6,142 nt of DNA, taken from the NCBI GenBank assembly GCA_030665485.1, contig DAOUZV010000073.1, positions 1 to 6,142 of the forward strand, written 5' to 3'. Both the position numbers and the translations under genes were made by a program. The notes beneath the pieces were generated by a model, which searched no databases, had not been told where the DNA came from, and worked only from the letters and a program-made list of their open reading frames with translations. Positions within the stretch are counted from its first letter, which is position 1. Every line of letters starts with the position of its first letter. Of the stretch, positions 1 through 5,663 are shown piece by piece. This DNA comes from Chloroflexota bacterium (GTDB lineage: Bacteria; Chloroflexota; Dehalococcoidia; JABGRK01).

Positions 1-655
1 CCGAAATCATGTTGAAAGACGCATCCACCGCTTTCTTTAGTGCTTTCGACAAGAACTCGGGCCCTACCTCCGCATCGGTGGTGATAAACGAAAGCATAGT
101 TGCCATATTTGGATGTATCATCCCCGCGCCCTTGGCAATACCACCAATTTTTATCCCGCCAAAATCAACTGCCACTTCCTTGGTGCGGCTGTCCGTGGTC
201 ATTATCCCCTGAGCCAGATCGCTGCCTCCGCTATGCGAAAGCCCTACTTCTGCTATGCCACGACGCACTAAATCCATGGGCAGCGTTACACCGATAACGC
301 CTGTGCTGGCAACAACCACACTTTCCGGCATTATACCCAGTTTGTTTGCGGCAAGCGTCGCCATCTCGGTAGCGTCACGGTCCCCCTGCTCGTCGGTGCA
401 GGCATTGGCACAACCGGCGTTTACAACCACAGCCTGAGCCACCCCATTCCCCAGATTCTTTTGCGATAAAACCACGGAAGCGGCCTTGATCTTGTTTGTG
501 GTAAACACTCCGGCGGCAGCACATGACACCTCCGAGTACAAAATACCAAGATCGGGCAAGCCGCCCTCCTTGATTCCGGAGCTTACAGCACCCGCCGTAA
601 ATCCCCTTGGCGTAGTTACCGTTCCGTTATGTACAAGTTTAGCTTCAAAAACCAT
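1..655 (-). CDS. argJ: ArgJ, glutamate N-acetyltransferase / ornithine acetyltransferase (partial, C-terminus beyond left edge)
   Basis: This is a partial gene: 218 codons are visible, and about 185 more would lie beyond the left edge if it has the usual family length of about 400. ArgJ moves the acetyl group from N-acetylornithine to glutamate in the cytoplasmic cyclic arginine pathway; some members also use acetyl-CoA. The self-cleavage site is plain: KGAGMIHPNMATMLSF at residues 175-190, where cleavage before Thr186 frees the nucleophilic threonine of the beta chain. STGVIG at 117-122 holds the Thr-Gly oxyanion pair, and VVVNAGCANACTDEQG at 76-91 is also typical of the family. The N-terminal PRGFTAGAVSSGIK is characteristic. 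The ATG at 655 is the only sensible start: an upstream ATG is in another frame and stops at once. No Shine-Dalgarno sequence precedes it. The visible half cannot tell mono- from bifunctional enzyme. Identification is very secure. Confidence 0.97.
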   Translation of the reverse strand, partial: MVFEAKLVHNGTVTTPRGFTAGAVSSGIKEGGLPDLGILYSEVSCAAAGVFTTNKIKAASVVLSQKNLGNGVAQAVVVNAGCANACTDEQGDRDATEMATLAANKLGIMPESVVVASTGVIGVTLPMDLVRRGIAEVGLSHSGGSDLAQGIMTTDSRTKEVAVDFGGIKIGGIAKGAGMIHPNMATMLSFITTDAEVGPEFLSKALKKAVDASFNMIS

Positions 656-662
656 GCCACAA

Positions 663-692
663 ACTATAGCATACGGGGTAGTTTTAAAGCAA
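663..692 (-). promoter_or_regulatory. argJ promoter, probably leaderless
   Basis: On the minus strand a -35 box TTGCTT (687-692) and a -10 box TATAGT (663-668) are 18 bp apart. Only 7 nt separate the -10 box from the argJ ATG, so transcription should begin at or next to the start codon, in line with the missing ribosome binding site. This is read by eye from consensus matching. Confidence 0.6.
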
Positions 693-712
693 TAAAAACT
701 ACACTGGAAATA

Positions 713-752
713 AATAAATAGTAGGCGACCGATGGGTCGCCTACTATTTATT
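713..752 (-). terminator. Intrinsic terminator, perfect 18-bp stem, possibly working in both directions
   Basis: A perfect inverted repeat pairs 713-730 with 735-752 around a GATG loop (731-734). The inner ten pairs (GTAGGCGACC) are GC-rich and the outer eight are A/T. It sits 20 bp after the transporter stop and about 58 bp before the argJ start, so it should end the transporter transcript and insulate argJ. On the minus strand the outer stem and the bases after it are T-rich (TATTTATTTATTT). The plus-strand side is T-rich too, so antisense termination is possible. Confidence 0.85.
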
Positions 753-772
753 CAAACTTTTATGTTTTTTAT

Positions 773-1420
773 TTACTTTACATGCCAAAGAGGAAGCACT
801 TCTCTGCCATGCACTTCGTTAAGAACCAAAGCCAGGCCAGTGTAAATAGCAGCAGCACCACAGATGATGCCTTCCCAGCCGGCGATTCTCGTAACTATCA
901 TATTTGGGCCGCCTGCATCGTTCAGGGTTGCCATCTGTATAACATCGCCCAGAGCGAGCAGGAAGAACAGCAGCGCCAGTGAGGCAAAGACAAACTGGAG
1001 CGCTCTGTTGGATTTGAGTGTGCCGAAGAACATTGCAGCGGTGAATATTCCCCACATGAAAAGATACCATGCCATGGCGCCCTTGCTGGGTCCAGCCCAT
1101 GTCAGCGCTTGCACCATGTCTGTGCCCGGAAGCAACCACAGCGCGCACAAAGTGAGCCAGAACAGGCCGTATGATGTGAACGCCAATGTGCCAAATGTAT
1201 TGCCCTTCTTCCACTCCATGATACCGACGATAACCTGAGCTATTCCACCATAAAAAATGCCCATAGCTACTATCATGCTGCTTAGCCCAAAGAATCCGGC
1301 ATTGTGAATGTTCAGAAGGATTGTGGTCATACCAAATGCCAGCAAACCAAGCGGTGCGGGATTTGCAGTTGTATCTTTTATACTGTGAATCTCAAGAACT
1401 TCTTTTTCCACTTCTTTCAA
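773..1420 (-). CDS. satP: Acetate/succinate uptake transporter, GPR1/FUN34/YaaH (AceTr) family
   Basis: A 215-residue inner-membrane protein of the AceTr family, which imports acetate and in some members succinate, probably with protons. The family signature NPAPLGLLAFGMTT lies at residues 20-33. FYGGIAQVIVGIMEWKKGNTFG (56-77) followed by AFTSYGLFW (80-88) and the late AGWEGIICGAAAIYTGLA (180-197) are conserved hallmarks. Six hydrophobic segments fit roughly 22-39, 48-68, 78-97, 117-134, 140-163 and 180-201, and the length is typical. The start is uncertain: the TTG at 1420 has AGGAG only 2 nt upstream, which is too close, while the GTG at 1411 (residue 4) has it 11 nt upstream. An in-frame stop lies just above, so no other upstream start exists. 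The gene is flanked by terminators and appears monocistronic. The exact substrate cannot be told from sequence. Confidence 0.93.
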   Translation of the reverse strand: MKEVEKEVLEIHSIKDTTANPAPLGLLAFGMTTILLNIHNAGFFGLSSMIVAMGIFYGGIAQVIVGIMEWKKGNTFGTLAFTSYGLFWLTLCALWLLPGTDMVQALTWAGPSKGAMAWYLFMWGIFTAAMFFGTLKSNRALQFVFASLALLFFLLALGDVIQMATLNDAGGPNMIVTRIAGWEGIICGAAAIYTGLALVLNEVHGREVLPLWHVK

Positions 1421-1438
1421 ATCTCCTAATCTCTATCT

Positions 1439-1466
1439 ATTATCATATTAAATCGACCGTTGTTAA
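1439..1466 (-). promoter_or_regulatory. Candidate promoter of the acetate transporter gene
   Basis: On the minus strand TTAACA (1461-1466) and GATAAT (1439-1444) are separated by 16 bp and lie just above the AGGAG ribosome binding site at about 1423-1427. A TSS near 1432 would give a leader of only about 12-20 nt. A second, weaker pairing lies further upstream (TTGCTG then TAAAAT near 1510-1540, 19 bp spacing). The region is AT-rich, so chance matches are likely. Confidence 0.4.
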
Positions 1467-1561
1467 AATATCAGCGTATTTCTACTCGTTTTTCCTTCCC
1501 CGTGTATATTTTAACTATTTACACCTCCCTGGCAGCAAGAAAATCTATGCCTAAAAACCCC

Positions 1562-1583
1562 AAAAAATACTCCCGTTCGGGAG
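1562..1583 (-). terminator. Intrinsic terminator after the DUF998-type gene
   Basis: On the minus strand CTCCC (1583-1579) pairs with GGGAG (1574-1570) around a four-base loop and is followed at once by TATTTTTTGG (1569-1560), a clear U-tract. An AAATA/TATTT extension lengthens the stem with one bulge. It lies 51 bp beyond the stop of the gene at 1634, and separates that gene from the transporter promoter. Confidence 0.8.
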
Positions 1584-1633
1584 ATATTTCATCCCTCTCA
1601 GGAGCAATTAATATTATACAATATGAAGCTAGC

Positions 1634-2299
1634 CTAAGTCAACTTGGCCAGTTTTTTTAAGAACAATATCAATTTTAGTGTTATAATCACCACCCAGAAC
1701 AACGTAATTCCGTAGCCTACACGCTGGAATAGTCCAAAATAACTGCCTTCTTTGAAGATGAATAAAGCAAGCAGCGGCATGCTAATCGAAACCACCGCAG
1801 CGGTGAACCAGATAAGCCTCCTACGGAACGGCGTGTTGCGCAGTATGATATTGAATACAACCATCAGCGCCAGCAGCGCCGCATAAGAGATAACGGCAAA
1901 CGTGGTATGAACAATAGCCTCTATAGGTATCATCTGGCCAGAACCAACAAACTCATCGTTGAAAACACCGGCAAACATAACTCCTATTCCATGTACTGCG
2001 ATGGCAATGGACAGCAGCCTGGCGTTACGGTTGCGACCCAGCCTGTCATACACAGCATAGGCGAAAACGCACATCATCAGTCCATAGATAATCATTGATG
2101 CATTGAGTATGGTCGGGCGAGGTGTCCCGGCAATTCCCAACCGGCTTACAGCGTGATACAGGTGGCTGTAGCCGGGGGTTGCTGCGGCGGCGATTAATAC
2201 AAGTACGACGATCAATACAGGCGCCGCCACCCCTATCCATAACAAGTGCCGCGTATCCATCCTGATTCGTCGAGTGCCGGTTGCCGCCTGTTCATCCAT
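1634..2299 (-). CDS. DUF998-type six-helix membrane protein of unknown function
   Basis: A 221-residue integral membrane protein with about six hydrophobic helices (roughly 19-40, 65-84, 95-115, 127-152, 160-182, 192-215). After the first helix comes PGYSHLYHAVSRLGIAGTPRP (42-61 and on), then N66 and a helix with YGLMM. This P-x-Y...S-x-LG...P...N arrangement with a histidine-glycine in helix 3 (HGIG, 103-106) is what I know from DUF998 proteins, whose function is unknown. The frame can be extended to a TTG at 2338, but that codon falls in the -35 box, so I prefer the ATG at 2299; a further ATG at residue 14 (MDTRHLLW) is possible. AGG lies 6 nt before the ATG, but the predicted TSS leaves little leader. 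The family assignment is from memory of the motif and is moderately secure. Confidence 0.7.
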   Translation of the reverse strand: MDEQAATGTRRIRMDTRHLLWIGVAAPVLIVVLVLIAAAATPGYSHLYHAVSRLGIAGTPRPTILNASMIIYGLMMCVFAYAVYDRLGRNRNARLLSIAIAVHGIGVMFAGVFNDEFVGSGQMIPIEAIVHTTFAVISYAALLALMVVFNIILRNTPFRRRLIWFTAAVVSISMPLLALFIFKEGSYFGLFQRVGYGITLFWVVIITLKLILFLKKLAKLT

Positions 2300-2308
2300 A
2301 TCATACCT

Positions 2309-2338
2309 ATGATAGCAAAAGAGTATGAGTGATAGCAA
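2309..2338 (-). promoter_or_regulatory. Promoter of the DUF998-type gene, with a direct repeat
   Basis: On the minus strand TTGCTA (2333-2338) and TATCAT (2309-2314) are 18 bp apart, with 9 nt from the -10 box to the preferred ATG at 2299. This is the same geometry as the argJ promoter. The two boxes lie within two copies of GATAGCAAA (plus-strand 2311-2319 and 2331-2339) spaced exactly 20 bp. Confidence 0.5.
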
Positions 2339-2486
2339 ACGTCTGACCGCCCAAAATGTACCTCGGGCTATTATTCAATCGCTTCATTTGCCGCATCTAA
2401 GGTGGATATTAATTACGGCCTGTAACCGGTAAGGATAAATGTCACGTTTTTTTGACCGGCATCATATACAATAATCGGTAAACAAA

Positions 2487-2495
2487 TGTTATAAT
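2487..2495 (+). promoter_or_regulatory. Extended -10 promoter for the membrane protein gene at 2555
   Basis: TGTTATAAT is a perfect extended -10 element (TG, one base, TATAAT). No good -35 box lies at the right distance (best candidate TACAAT, 17 bp upstream), as is common for extended -10 promoters. A TSS near 2502 gives a leader of about 50 nt. The element is bracketed by GGTAAAC (2477-2483) and its inverse GTTTACC (2524-2530). The 2340-2554 intergenic region holds nothing else that I can identify. Confidence 0.55.
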
Positions 2496-2554
2496 ACTGG
2501 TTATCATAATATGCCTATGCCAGGTTTACCTTTAGATAACGAAGGGTATCGATA

Positions 2555-2995
2555 ATGCGCCGGCTGACTCAGTTCATCAAAAAGCAAATTCGCAAAAGCA
2601 TTGCCAGAGACAGGGCTATGGAAAAACAGTTTGAAGATGCCTCAATGAATCTGTGGCCCTGGAGAGAGGCAAAGCTAGTATGGCTCGTCTGCGTTCTCGT
2701 GATGCTCGATTTCATCAGCACCTACGCCTTTTTAGAACTCAGCGGTAATACAAGGCTAGCCGAGGAAGGAACCCTCGCTTCCTGGGCACTGGATACCGGA
2801 GGATTTCTATTCCTGCTGCTGATAGACATATTGGCGGTGGGAACTCTCATCGGACTGGCGCTTGCTTTTCGTAAAGTCTTTAACAGACAGGGATTTGCCG
2901 GCTACGCACGGACCGCTTTTGTGTTGATGCTGCTGCCTTACTCGGTGGTAACGTTTGCCATAATATTCAATAACATCGTACTCACCTTCATTTGA
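2555..2995 (+). CDS. Unidentified three-helix membrane protein (faintly DUF5658-like)
   Basis: I do not recognise this 146-residue protein with certainty. Its N-terminal 40 residues are charged and very basic at first (RRLTQFIKKQIRKSIARDR). Three hydrophobic helices follow at about 41-61, 82-104 and 118-143. Helix 1 carries LDFISTY (51-57) with an intramembrane Asp52, and helix 2 begins LLLIDILAVG with Asp91. An Asp followed by S-T-Y in a first helix recalls DUF5658 proteins, but the usual E-x-NP after it is missing (AEEGTLASWAL instead), so this is only a hint. The ATG has a good Shine-Dalgarno sequence, GAAGGG, 8-9 nt upstream. The last 8 bp overlap the end of the convergent hydrolase gene, and no terminator is visible between the two. 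A regulatory or stress-envelope role cannot be inferred. Confidence 0.85.
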   Translation: MRRLTQFIKKQIRKSIARDRAMEKQFEDASMNLWPWREAKLVWLVCVLVMLDFISTYAFLELSGNTRLAEEGTLASWALDTGGFLFLLLIDILAVGTLIGLALAFRKVFNRQGFAGYARTAFVLMLLPYSVVTFAIIFNNIVLTFI

Positions 2996-3893
2996 AGACA
3001 TTATCGAAAAAGGTAGTCACTCTTGTAATATACTCCTCAGGTTCCGTTTGGTACGATCTGACGTGCTCCGCACCGGGTACCTTCCACAGCTCCTTCGGTT
3101 GGCTGGCAGCCTCATAAAGCCTGTCCGCATGCGCCACAGGCGTAGTCTCATCTTCCTGGCCGTGTATAAACAGAATCGGCGTTGGGGCAATATCTGCAAC
3201 GTAGCCAACCGGACTGACGGCCATAATGTCTACTCTGTAGAACACCTTTATTAAGAAGAACATTGGGGAGGAAACAAAGCTTGGTATTTTATACAGTCTG
3301 GACATCTCGGAAGATACTATTTCGCCGAAGTCGGCAAAGCAGGCGTCGGACACTATAGCATCGATATCATCACTCTCGGCAGCGGTAATGAGGGTGATAC
3401 CGGCTCCCATGGAATAACCGAGCACGCCGATATCATCGTAACCACGCCCTTTCAGGTAGTCGATGGCGCCCAGCAAGTCCCTTTTCTCGTAGTAACCGCG
3501 CGATATCTTGGTTACCTCAGATTCGCCATGGCCACGCAAGTCAAACGTGAGTACGTTGTAGCCATGGTCTACTAGCTCGCCGGCGATTTCCAGCATGCCG
3601 ATGGTGGGATCGTCTCTATGATAGTCGTTGCCATGCAGCATGATGATTACGTCGTCGCTGCCCTCGGCCGGAAGGAACCAGCCGCGCAGAACTATATCGT
3701 CGATATTGCTGGTAAATTCAACATCCTCAAACTCAAGATCAAGGTCGGCTGGACTGCTCTCAACGGGCATGGGAGTGGCCGTGGTAAAGACGTTCCCCAT
3801 ATAGGCGGATACACCTACCAGGAGAACAATTATCGCGACAAGAATGCCAATAACAATCCACAGCCCTTTCTTTTTTGACATTCTCCAGCTCAT
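2988..3893 (-). CDS. Membrane-anchored alpha/beta hydrolase (serine esterase/peptidase-like)
   Basis: A 301-residue alpha/beta-hydrolase-fold enzyme. Residues 10-30 form an N-terminal hydrophobic helix after a basic start (SKKKG), so the catalytic domain is probably anchored on the outer face of the membrane; no cleavage site or lipobox is evident. The catalytic parts are complete: MLHGN (85-89) for the oxyanion hole, FDLRGHGES (117-125), the nucleophile elbow GYSMGA with Ser161, the acid Asp248 in HGQEDETTP, and His277 in PGAEHVRSY. The order and spacing resemble the YfhR/BAAT-like 'serine aminopeptidase S33' and DUF-type esterases. The substrate is unknown. The ATG at 3893 has a strong Shine-Dalgarno sequence GGAGG 6 nt upstream, which decides the start over the ATG at residue 5. 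The gene is divergent from a MarR regulator, which may control it. Confidence 0.93.
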   Translation of the reverse strand: MSWRMSKKKGLWIVIGILVAIIVLLVGVSAYMGNVFTTATPMPVESSPADLDLEFEDVEFTSNIDDIVLRGWFLPAEGSDDVIIMLHGNDYHRDDPTIGMLEIAGELVDHGYNVLTFDLRGHGESEVTKISRGYYEKRDLLGAIDYLKGRGYDDIGVLGYSMGAGITLITAAESDDIDAIVSDACFADFGEIVSSEMSRLYKIPSFVSSPMFFLIKVFYRVDIMAVSPVGYVADIAPTPILFIHGQEDETTPVAHADRLYEAASQPKELWKVPGAEHVRSYQTEPEEYITRVTTFFDNVFK

Positions 3894-3931
3894 TTAATGC
3901 CTCCATAATTTACGTAGCCATCGCATACGAC

Positions 3932-3960
3932 ATACTAGATATTATTATTGAAAATGTCAA
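3932..3960 (-). promoter_or_regulatory. Promoter of the hydrolase gene
   Basis: On the minus strand a consensus -35 box TTGACA (3955-3960) and a -10 box TAGTAT (3932-3937) are exactly 17 bp apart. The TSS would be near 3925, about 30 nt above the ATG, leaving room for the GGAGG ribosome binding site. This is the best sigma-70-type -35 box of the window. Confidence 0.7.
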
Positions 3961-3988
3961 CGCATTCATAGTATACAAATGCTTAAAC

Positions 3989-4016
3989 TTGAATATTCTA
4001 TAGATTAGAGTATCAT
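3989..4016 (+). promoter_or_regulatory. Candidate marR-type gene promoter and possible operator region
   Basis: TTGAAT (3989-3994) and TATCAT (4011-4016) are 16 bp apart and would start transcription near 4023, about 28 nt before the regulator's ATG. GAATATTC (3991-3998) overlapping the -35 box is an 8-bp palindrome, and an imperfect inverted pair ATAGTATA (3968-3975) / TATTCTAT (3994-4001) surrounds it. Either could be an operator for the regulator, but the AT-rich background makes such matches easy. Confidence 0.45.
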
Positions 4017-4051
4017 TAATGTGAAACAGCAGTAAATATTCTGGGGTGGTT

Positions 4052-4522
4052 ATGGATAGCGAGAACAAGGTCAAACGACGGAGAATGTTGGGAAGTACAC
4101 TGCATAAAACACACGACTATATATCAAGGTTAAGGCATATCGAATTGAGGAAGTATAATTTAACCCCGATACGTCTGGCTGTGCTCTCGGTGATAGCGGA
4201 GTCATCCAAGCCGGTAACAATGGCCATGATCGCATCAAAGATAGCCCGCGAACTGCATACAGTAACAGAGTTGCTCATGCGTATGCAGAAAGACGGTCTG
4301 ATAAAGAAGATACGGCAAAAACGCACCGCTGCACTCTACAATATTGAGGCTACAGAAAAGGGCAAGAAATCTCGCCAAGAGGCACACAAGATTGATATTA
4401 CGGGGGAGCTGTTTTCAACCCTATCTCCTCAAGAACAGGATGCCCTCACCATTTACCTTGAGAAGCTGAAGTCGCGTTCACTGGAGGAATTGCGCAAGTA
4501 CATCAATATCCCGCTTGAGTAA
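4052..4522 (+). CDS. MarR family winged-helix transcriptional regulator
   Basis: A 156-residue DNA-binding protein of MarR type and normal length for that family. Helical N-terminus (KTHDYISRLRHIELRKYNLTPIRLAVLSVI) is followed by the helix-turn-helix VTMAMIASKIARELHTVTELLMRMQKDGLI (about 55-84), with the recognition helix around LHTVTELLMRMQKDG. The beta wing is IKKIRQKRTAALYNIEATEKG, and the C-terminal dimerisation helices include LSPQEQDALTIYLEKLKSRSLEEL. The frame also allows a GTG at 4046, two codons earlier; GGGG at 4043-4046 sits 5 nt above the ATG at 4052, so I choose the ATG. MarR proteins commonly repress a divergent neighbour and themselves, and here the hydrolase gene is divergent, which suggests but does not prove it is the target. 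The ligand is unknown. Confidence 0.9.
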   Translation: MDSENKVKRRRMLGSTLHKTHDYISRLRHIELRKYNLTPIRLAVLSVIAESSKPVTMAMIASKIARELHTVTELLMRMQKDGLIKKIRQKRTAALYNIEATEKGKKSRQEAHKIDITGELFSTLSPQEQDALTIYLEKLKSRSLEELRKYINIPLE

Positions 4523-4544
4523 GGGATATTACATAACTATATGC

Positions 4545-4766
4545 TTATGGCAGTTTGGCGCACCACATCTCCCATAGACGGACGTAAAGGTTCTTCAATT
4601 CCTGGGTGTGTTCTTCACTAAGCAATTGCCCCGAATAGAGTTCGGTGCTCCCCCAGTTGCCAACCAAGCCCGTAATGGTATAATGCTGGCTAGGCCAATA
4701 AAGTTGGGACTGATAAATCGAGGGCTTCTGGGGTCCACTATAAGGCAGCAGCGTATCGGGAAAAAG
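4545..4766 (-). pseudogene. Possible remnant of a protein-coding gene (C-terminal tail), uncertain
   Basis: Between the marR-type gene and the gtrA-type gene, the minus strand has a stop-free frame ending at TAA (4547-4545). It is open back to a stop at 4818-4820, about 90 codons, partly antisense to the next gene. Its last residues read like a normal protein end: QLLSEEHTQELKNLYVRLWE, then MWCAKLP. There is no plausible start codon with a ribosome binding site, and the only in-frame ATG is six codons... or so from the end. If real, it is the truncated tail of a gene convergent with the regulator. Other frames here are also open, so this may be chance. I recognise no family. Confidence 0.2.
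4657..4684 (+). promoter_or_regulatory. Promoter of the gtrA-type gene (repeated type, copy 1)
   Basis: TTGCCA (4657-4662), a 16-bp spacer and TATAAT (4679-4684), with the TG of an extended -10 at 4676-4677. The predicted TSS near 4691 leaves a leader of about 75 nt before the ATG at 4767. The same design recurs at 5212 and 5627. This promoter also argues that the frame extension upstream of 4767 (back to 4608) is not translated. Confidence 0.75.
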
Positions 4767-5156
4767 ATGATAGACAGAAAAAGGCTGTTCAAATTCTGCG
4801 TAATTGGTGGTAGCGGATTAGGAATACATACCGGCATTCTCTATCTGCTCACTGACAAAGCAGGCTTGTATTATATGTATTCAGCAATAATTGCTGGCGT
4901 TATTGCTGCTATATATAACTATCTTGGTAATCATTATTGGACATTTAAAGACAGAAATCATGGCAGCCATTTTACAGGTGGCAGCAAATTCGTAATTCTT
5001 CAGGCAGCTTATTATGGCTATTATTATGGGTTCCTCTATGTTTTAACCAGCATTATCGGATTGTGGTATATATTATCTTCTATATTATTGGTAATTGTGG
5101 GCTTTTTCCTCAAGTATTTAATTTCCACTATGTGGATTTGGAAGCATAAAGATTAA
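4767..5156 (+). CDS. GtrA-like four-helix membrane protein
   Basis: A 129-residue integral membrane protein, the usual length for the GtrA family (PF04138). Family members are linked to moving polyprenyl-phosphate-bound sugars across the membrane or to cell-surface polysaccharide synthesis. The first helix LFKFCVIGGSGLGIHTGILYLL (7-28) and the motif NYLGNHYWTFKD (51-62) after helix 2 are diagnostic. Helices 3 and 4 lie at about 75-96 and 100-121, and the end FLKYLISTMWIW repeats the N-x-x-x-x-W-x-F-like pattern. The frame is open to 4608, but residues before this ATG are not hydrophobic or conserved and the promoter lies inside them, so I start at 4767; the ribosome binding site is weak (GGGA about 6 nt upstream). 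No glycosyltransferase partner is adjacent, so a sugar substrate cannot be named. Confidence 0.88.
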   Translation: MIDRKRLFKFCVIGGSGLGIHTGILYLLTDKAGLYYMYSAIIAGVIAAIYNYLGNHYWTFKDRNHGSHFTGGSKFVILQAAYYGYYYGFLYVLTSIIGLWYILSSILLVIVGFFLKYLISTMWIWKHKD

Positions 5157-5211
5157 GCTATCCCCAAACCTGACTGACCTCATGACTTACTGCCCGGCGT
5201 TCTCCCTTTAC

Positions 5212-5239
5212 TTGCCAACCCTGTCTGTGGTGGTATAAT
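5212..5239 (+). promoter_or_regulatory. Promoter of the small membrane protein gene (repeated type, copy 2)
   Basis: TTGCCA (5212-5217), a 16-bp spacer ending TGG, and TATAAT (5234-5239). Bases before and inside match copy 1 well (TTGCCAACC and TGGTATAATGC). The predicted TSS near 5246 leaves about 17 nt before the ATG. No terminator hairpin is seen after the gtrA-type gene, so read-through is also possible. Confidence 0.75.
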
Positions 5240-5262
5240 GCCGTAATAAGAAAGAAGCATCA

Positions 5263-5592
5263 ATGAAAGGTCCGAGTTCTGGCAAGCTAATGAGCTCTGA
5301 AGACAAAGAAAAACAACCTCACACTACAGTAAAGGCAGTCCTAAGGAAGCTGCTCCCGTTGTGGATACTAATCGCCATTAACGTACCTTCCATCATTGTT
5401 CTTGTACCCATGGGTAGAGAGGCAAGCGATACGTCTGGCTCAAGTCCTGAAGCAGGCTTCATGGCCATTGGCGAAGGTTTTGGGGTATTAGCTCTTATCC
5501 TTGCTTTGATTGTTTTCGATATAATTTATTTGGCAGTATGGGCATTCATATCAGATAAGCGTAAGGATAACAAAGATTCATCGTCTACATGA
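5263..5592 (+). CDS. Small two-helix membrane protein, unrecognised
   Basis: I do not recognise this 109-residue protein. The first 28 residues are polar and charged (SSEDKEKQPHTTVKAVLRK), then a helix at about 30-50 (LLPLWILIAINVPSIIVLVPM), a Ser/Gly-rich loop GREASDTSGSSPEAG, a second helix at about 70-95, and a charged tail SDKRKDNKDSSST. Positive charges on both ends predict both termini in the cytoplasm and the loop outside. The ATG at 5263 has only a poor purine-rich stretch (AAGAAAGAAG) upstream; the ATG at residue 10 is an alternative. Its own promoter supports it being a real gene, as does the clean membrane topology. Confidence 0.75.
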   Translation: MKGPSSGKLMSSEDKEKQPHTTVKAVLRKLLPLWILIAINVPSIIVLVPMGREASDTSGSSPEAGFMAIGEGFGVLALILALIVFDIIYLAVWAFISDKRKDNKDSSST

Positions 5593-5626
5593 CACCCTGA
5601 TATAGCTTCAGAATATCCCCATCTCC

Positions 5627-5654
5627 TTGCCAGCCTTTTCTGCGGTGATATAAT
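5627..5654 (+). promoter_or_regulatory. Promoter of the last gene (repeated type, copy 3), leaderless
   Basis: TTGCCA (5627-5632), a 16-bp spacer ending TGA, and TATAAT (5649-5654), with the extended -10 TG at 5646-5647. Only 9 nt separate the -10 box from the GTG at 5664, so the mRNA should begin almost at the start codon. It begins 34 bp after the stop of the preceding gene. Confidence 0.75.
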
Positions 5655-5663
5655 GAAGACGTT

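Noticed and set aside
9..695. Several plus-strand frames of 60-69 residues
   Set aside because: They lie antisense to argJ, whose minus-strand frame matches the family throughout, including the self-cleavage site.
819..1238. Frames of 124-131 residues on both strands inside the transporter gene
   Set aside because: They are out-of-frame shadows. The AceTr frame has the family signatures and clear membrane helices.
2300..2338. TTG start of the DUF998-type protein at 2338, adding 13 residues
   Set aside because: The TTG overlaps the predicted -35 box, so it would lie upstream of the transcript.
4608..4766. N-terminal extension of the GtrA-like protein by 53 residues
   Set aside because: The extension has no hydrophobic or family-like sequence and contains a strong promoter. 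The family normally starts near the ATG at 4767.
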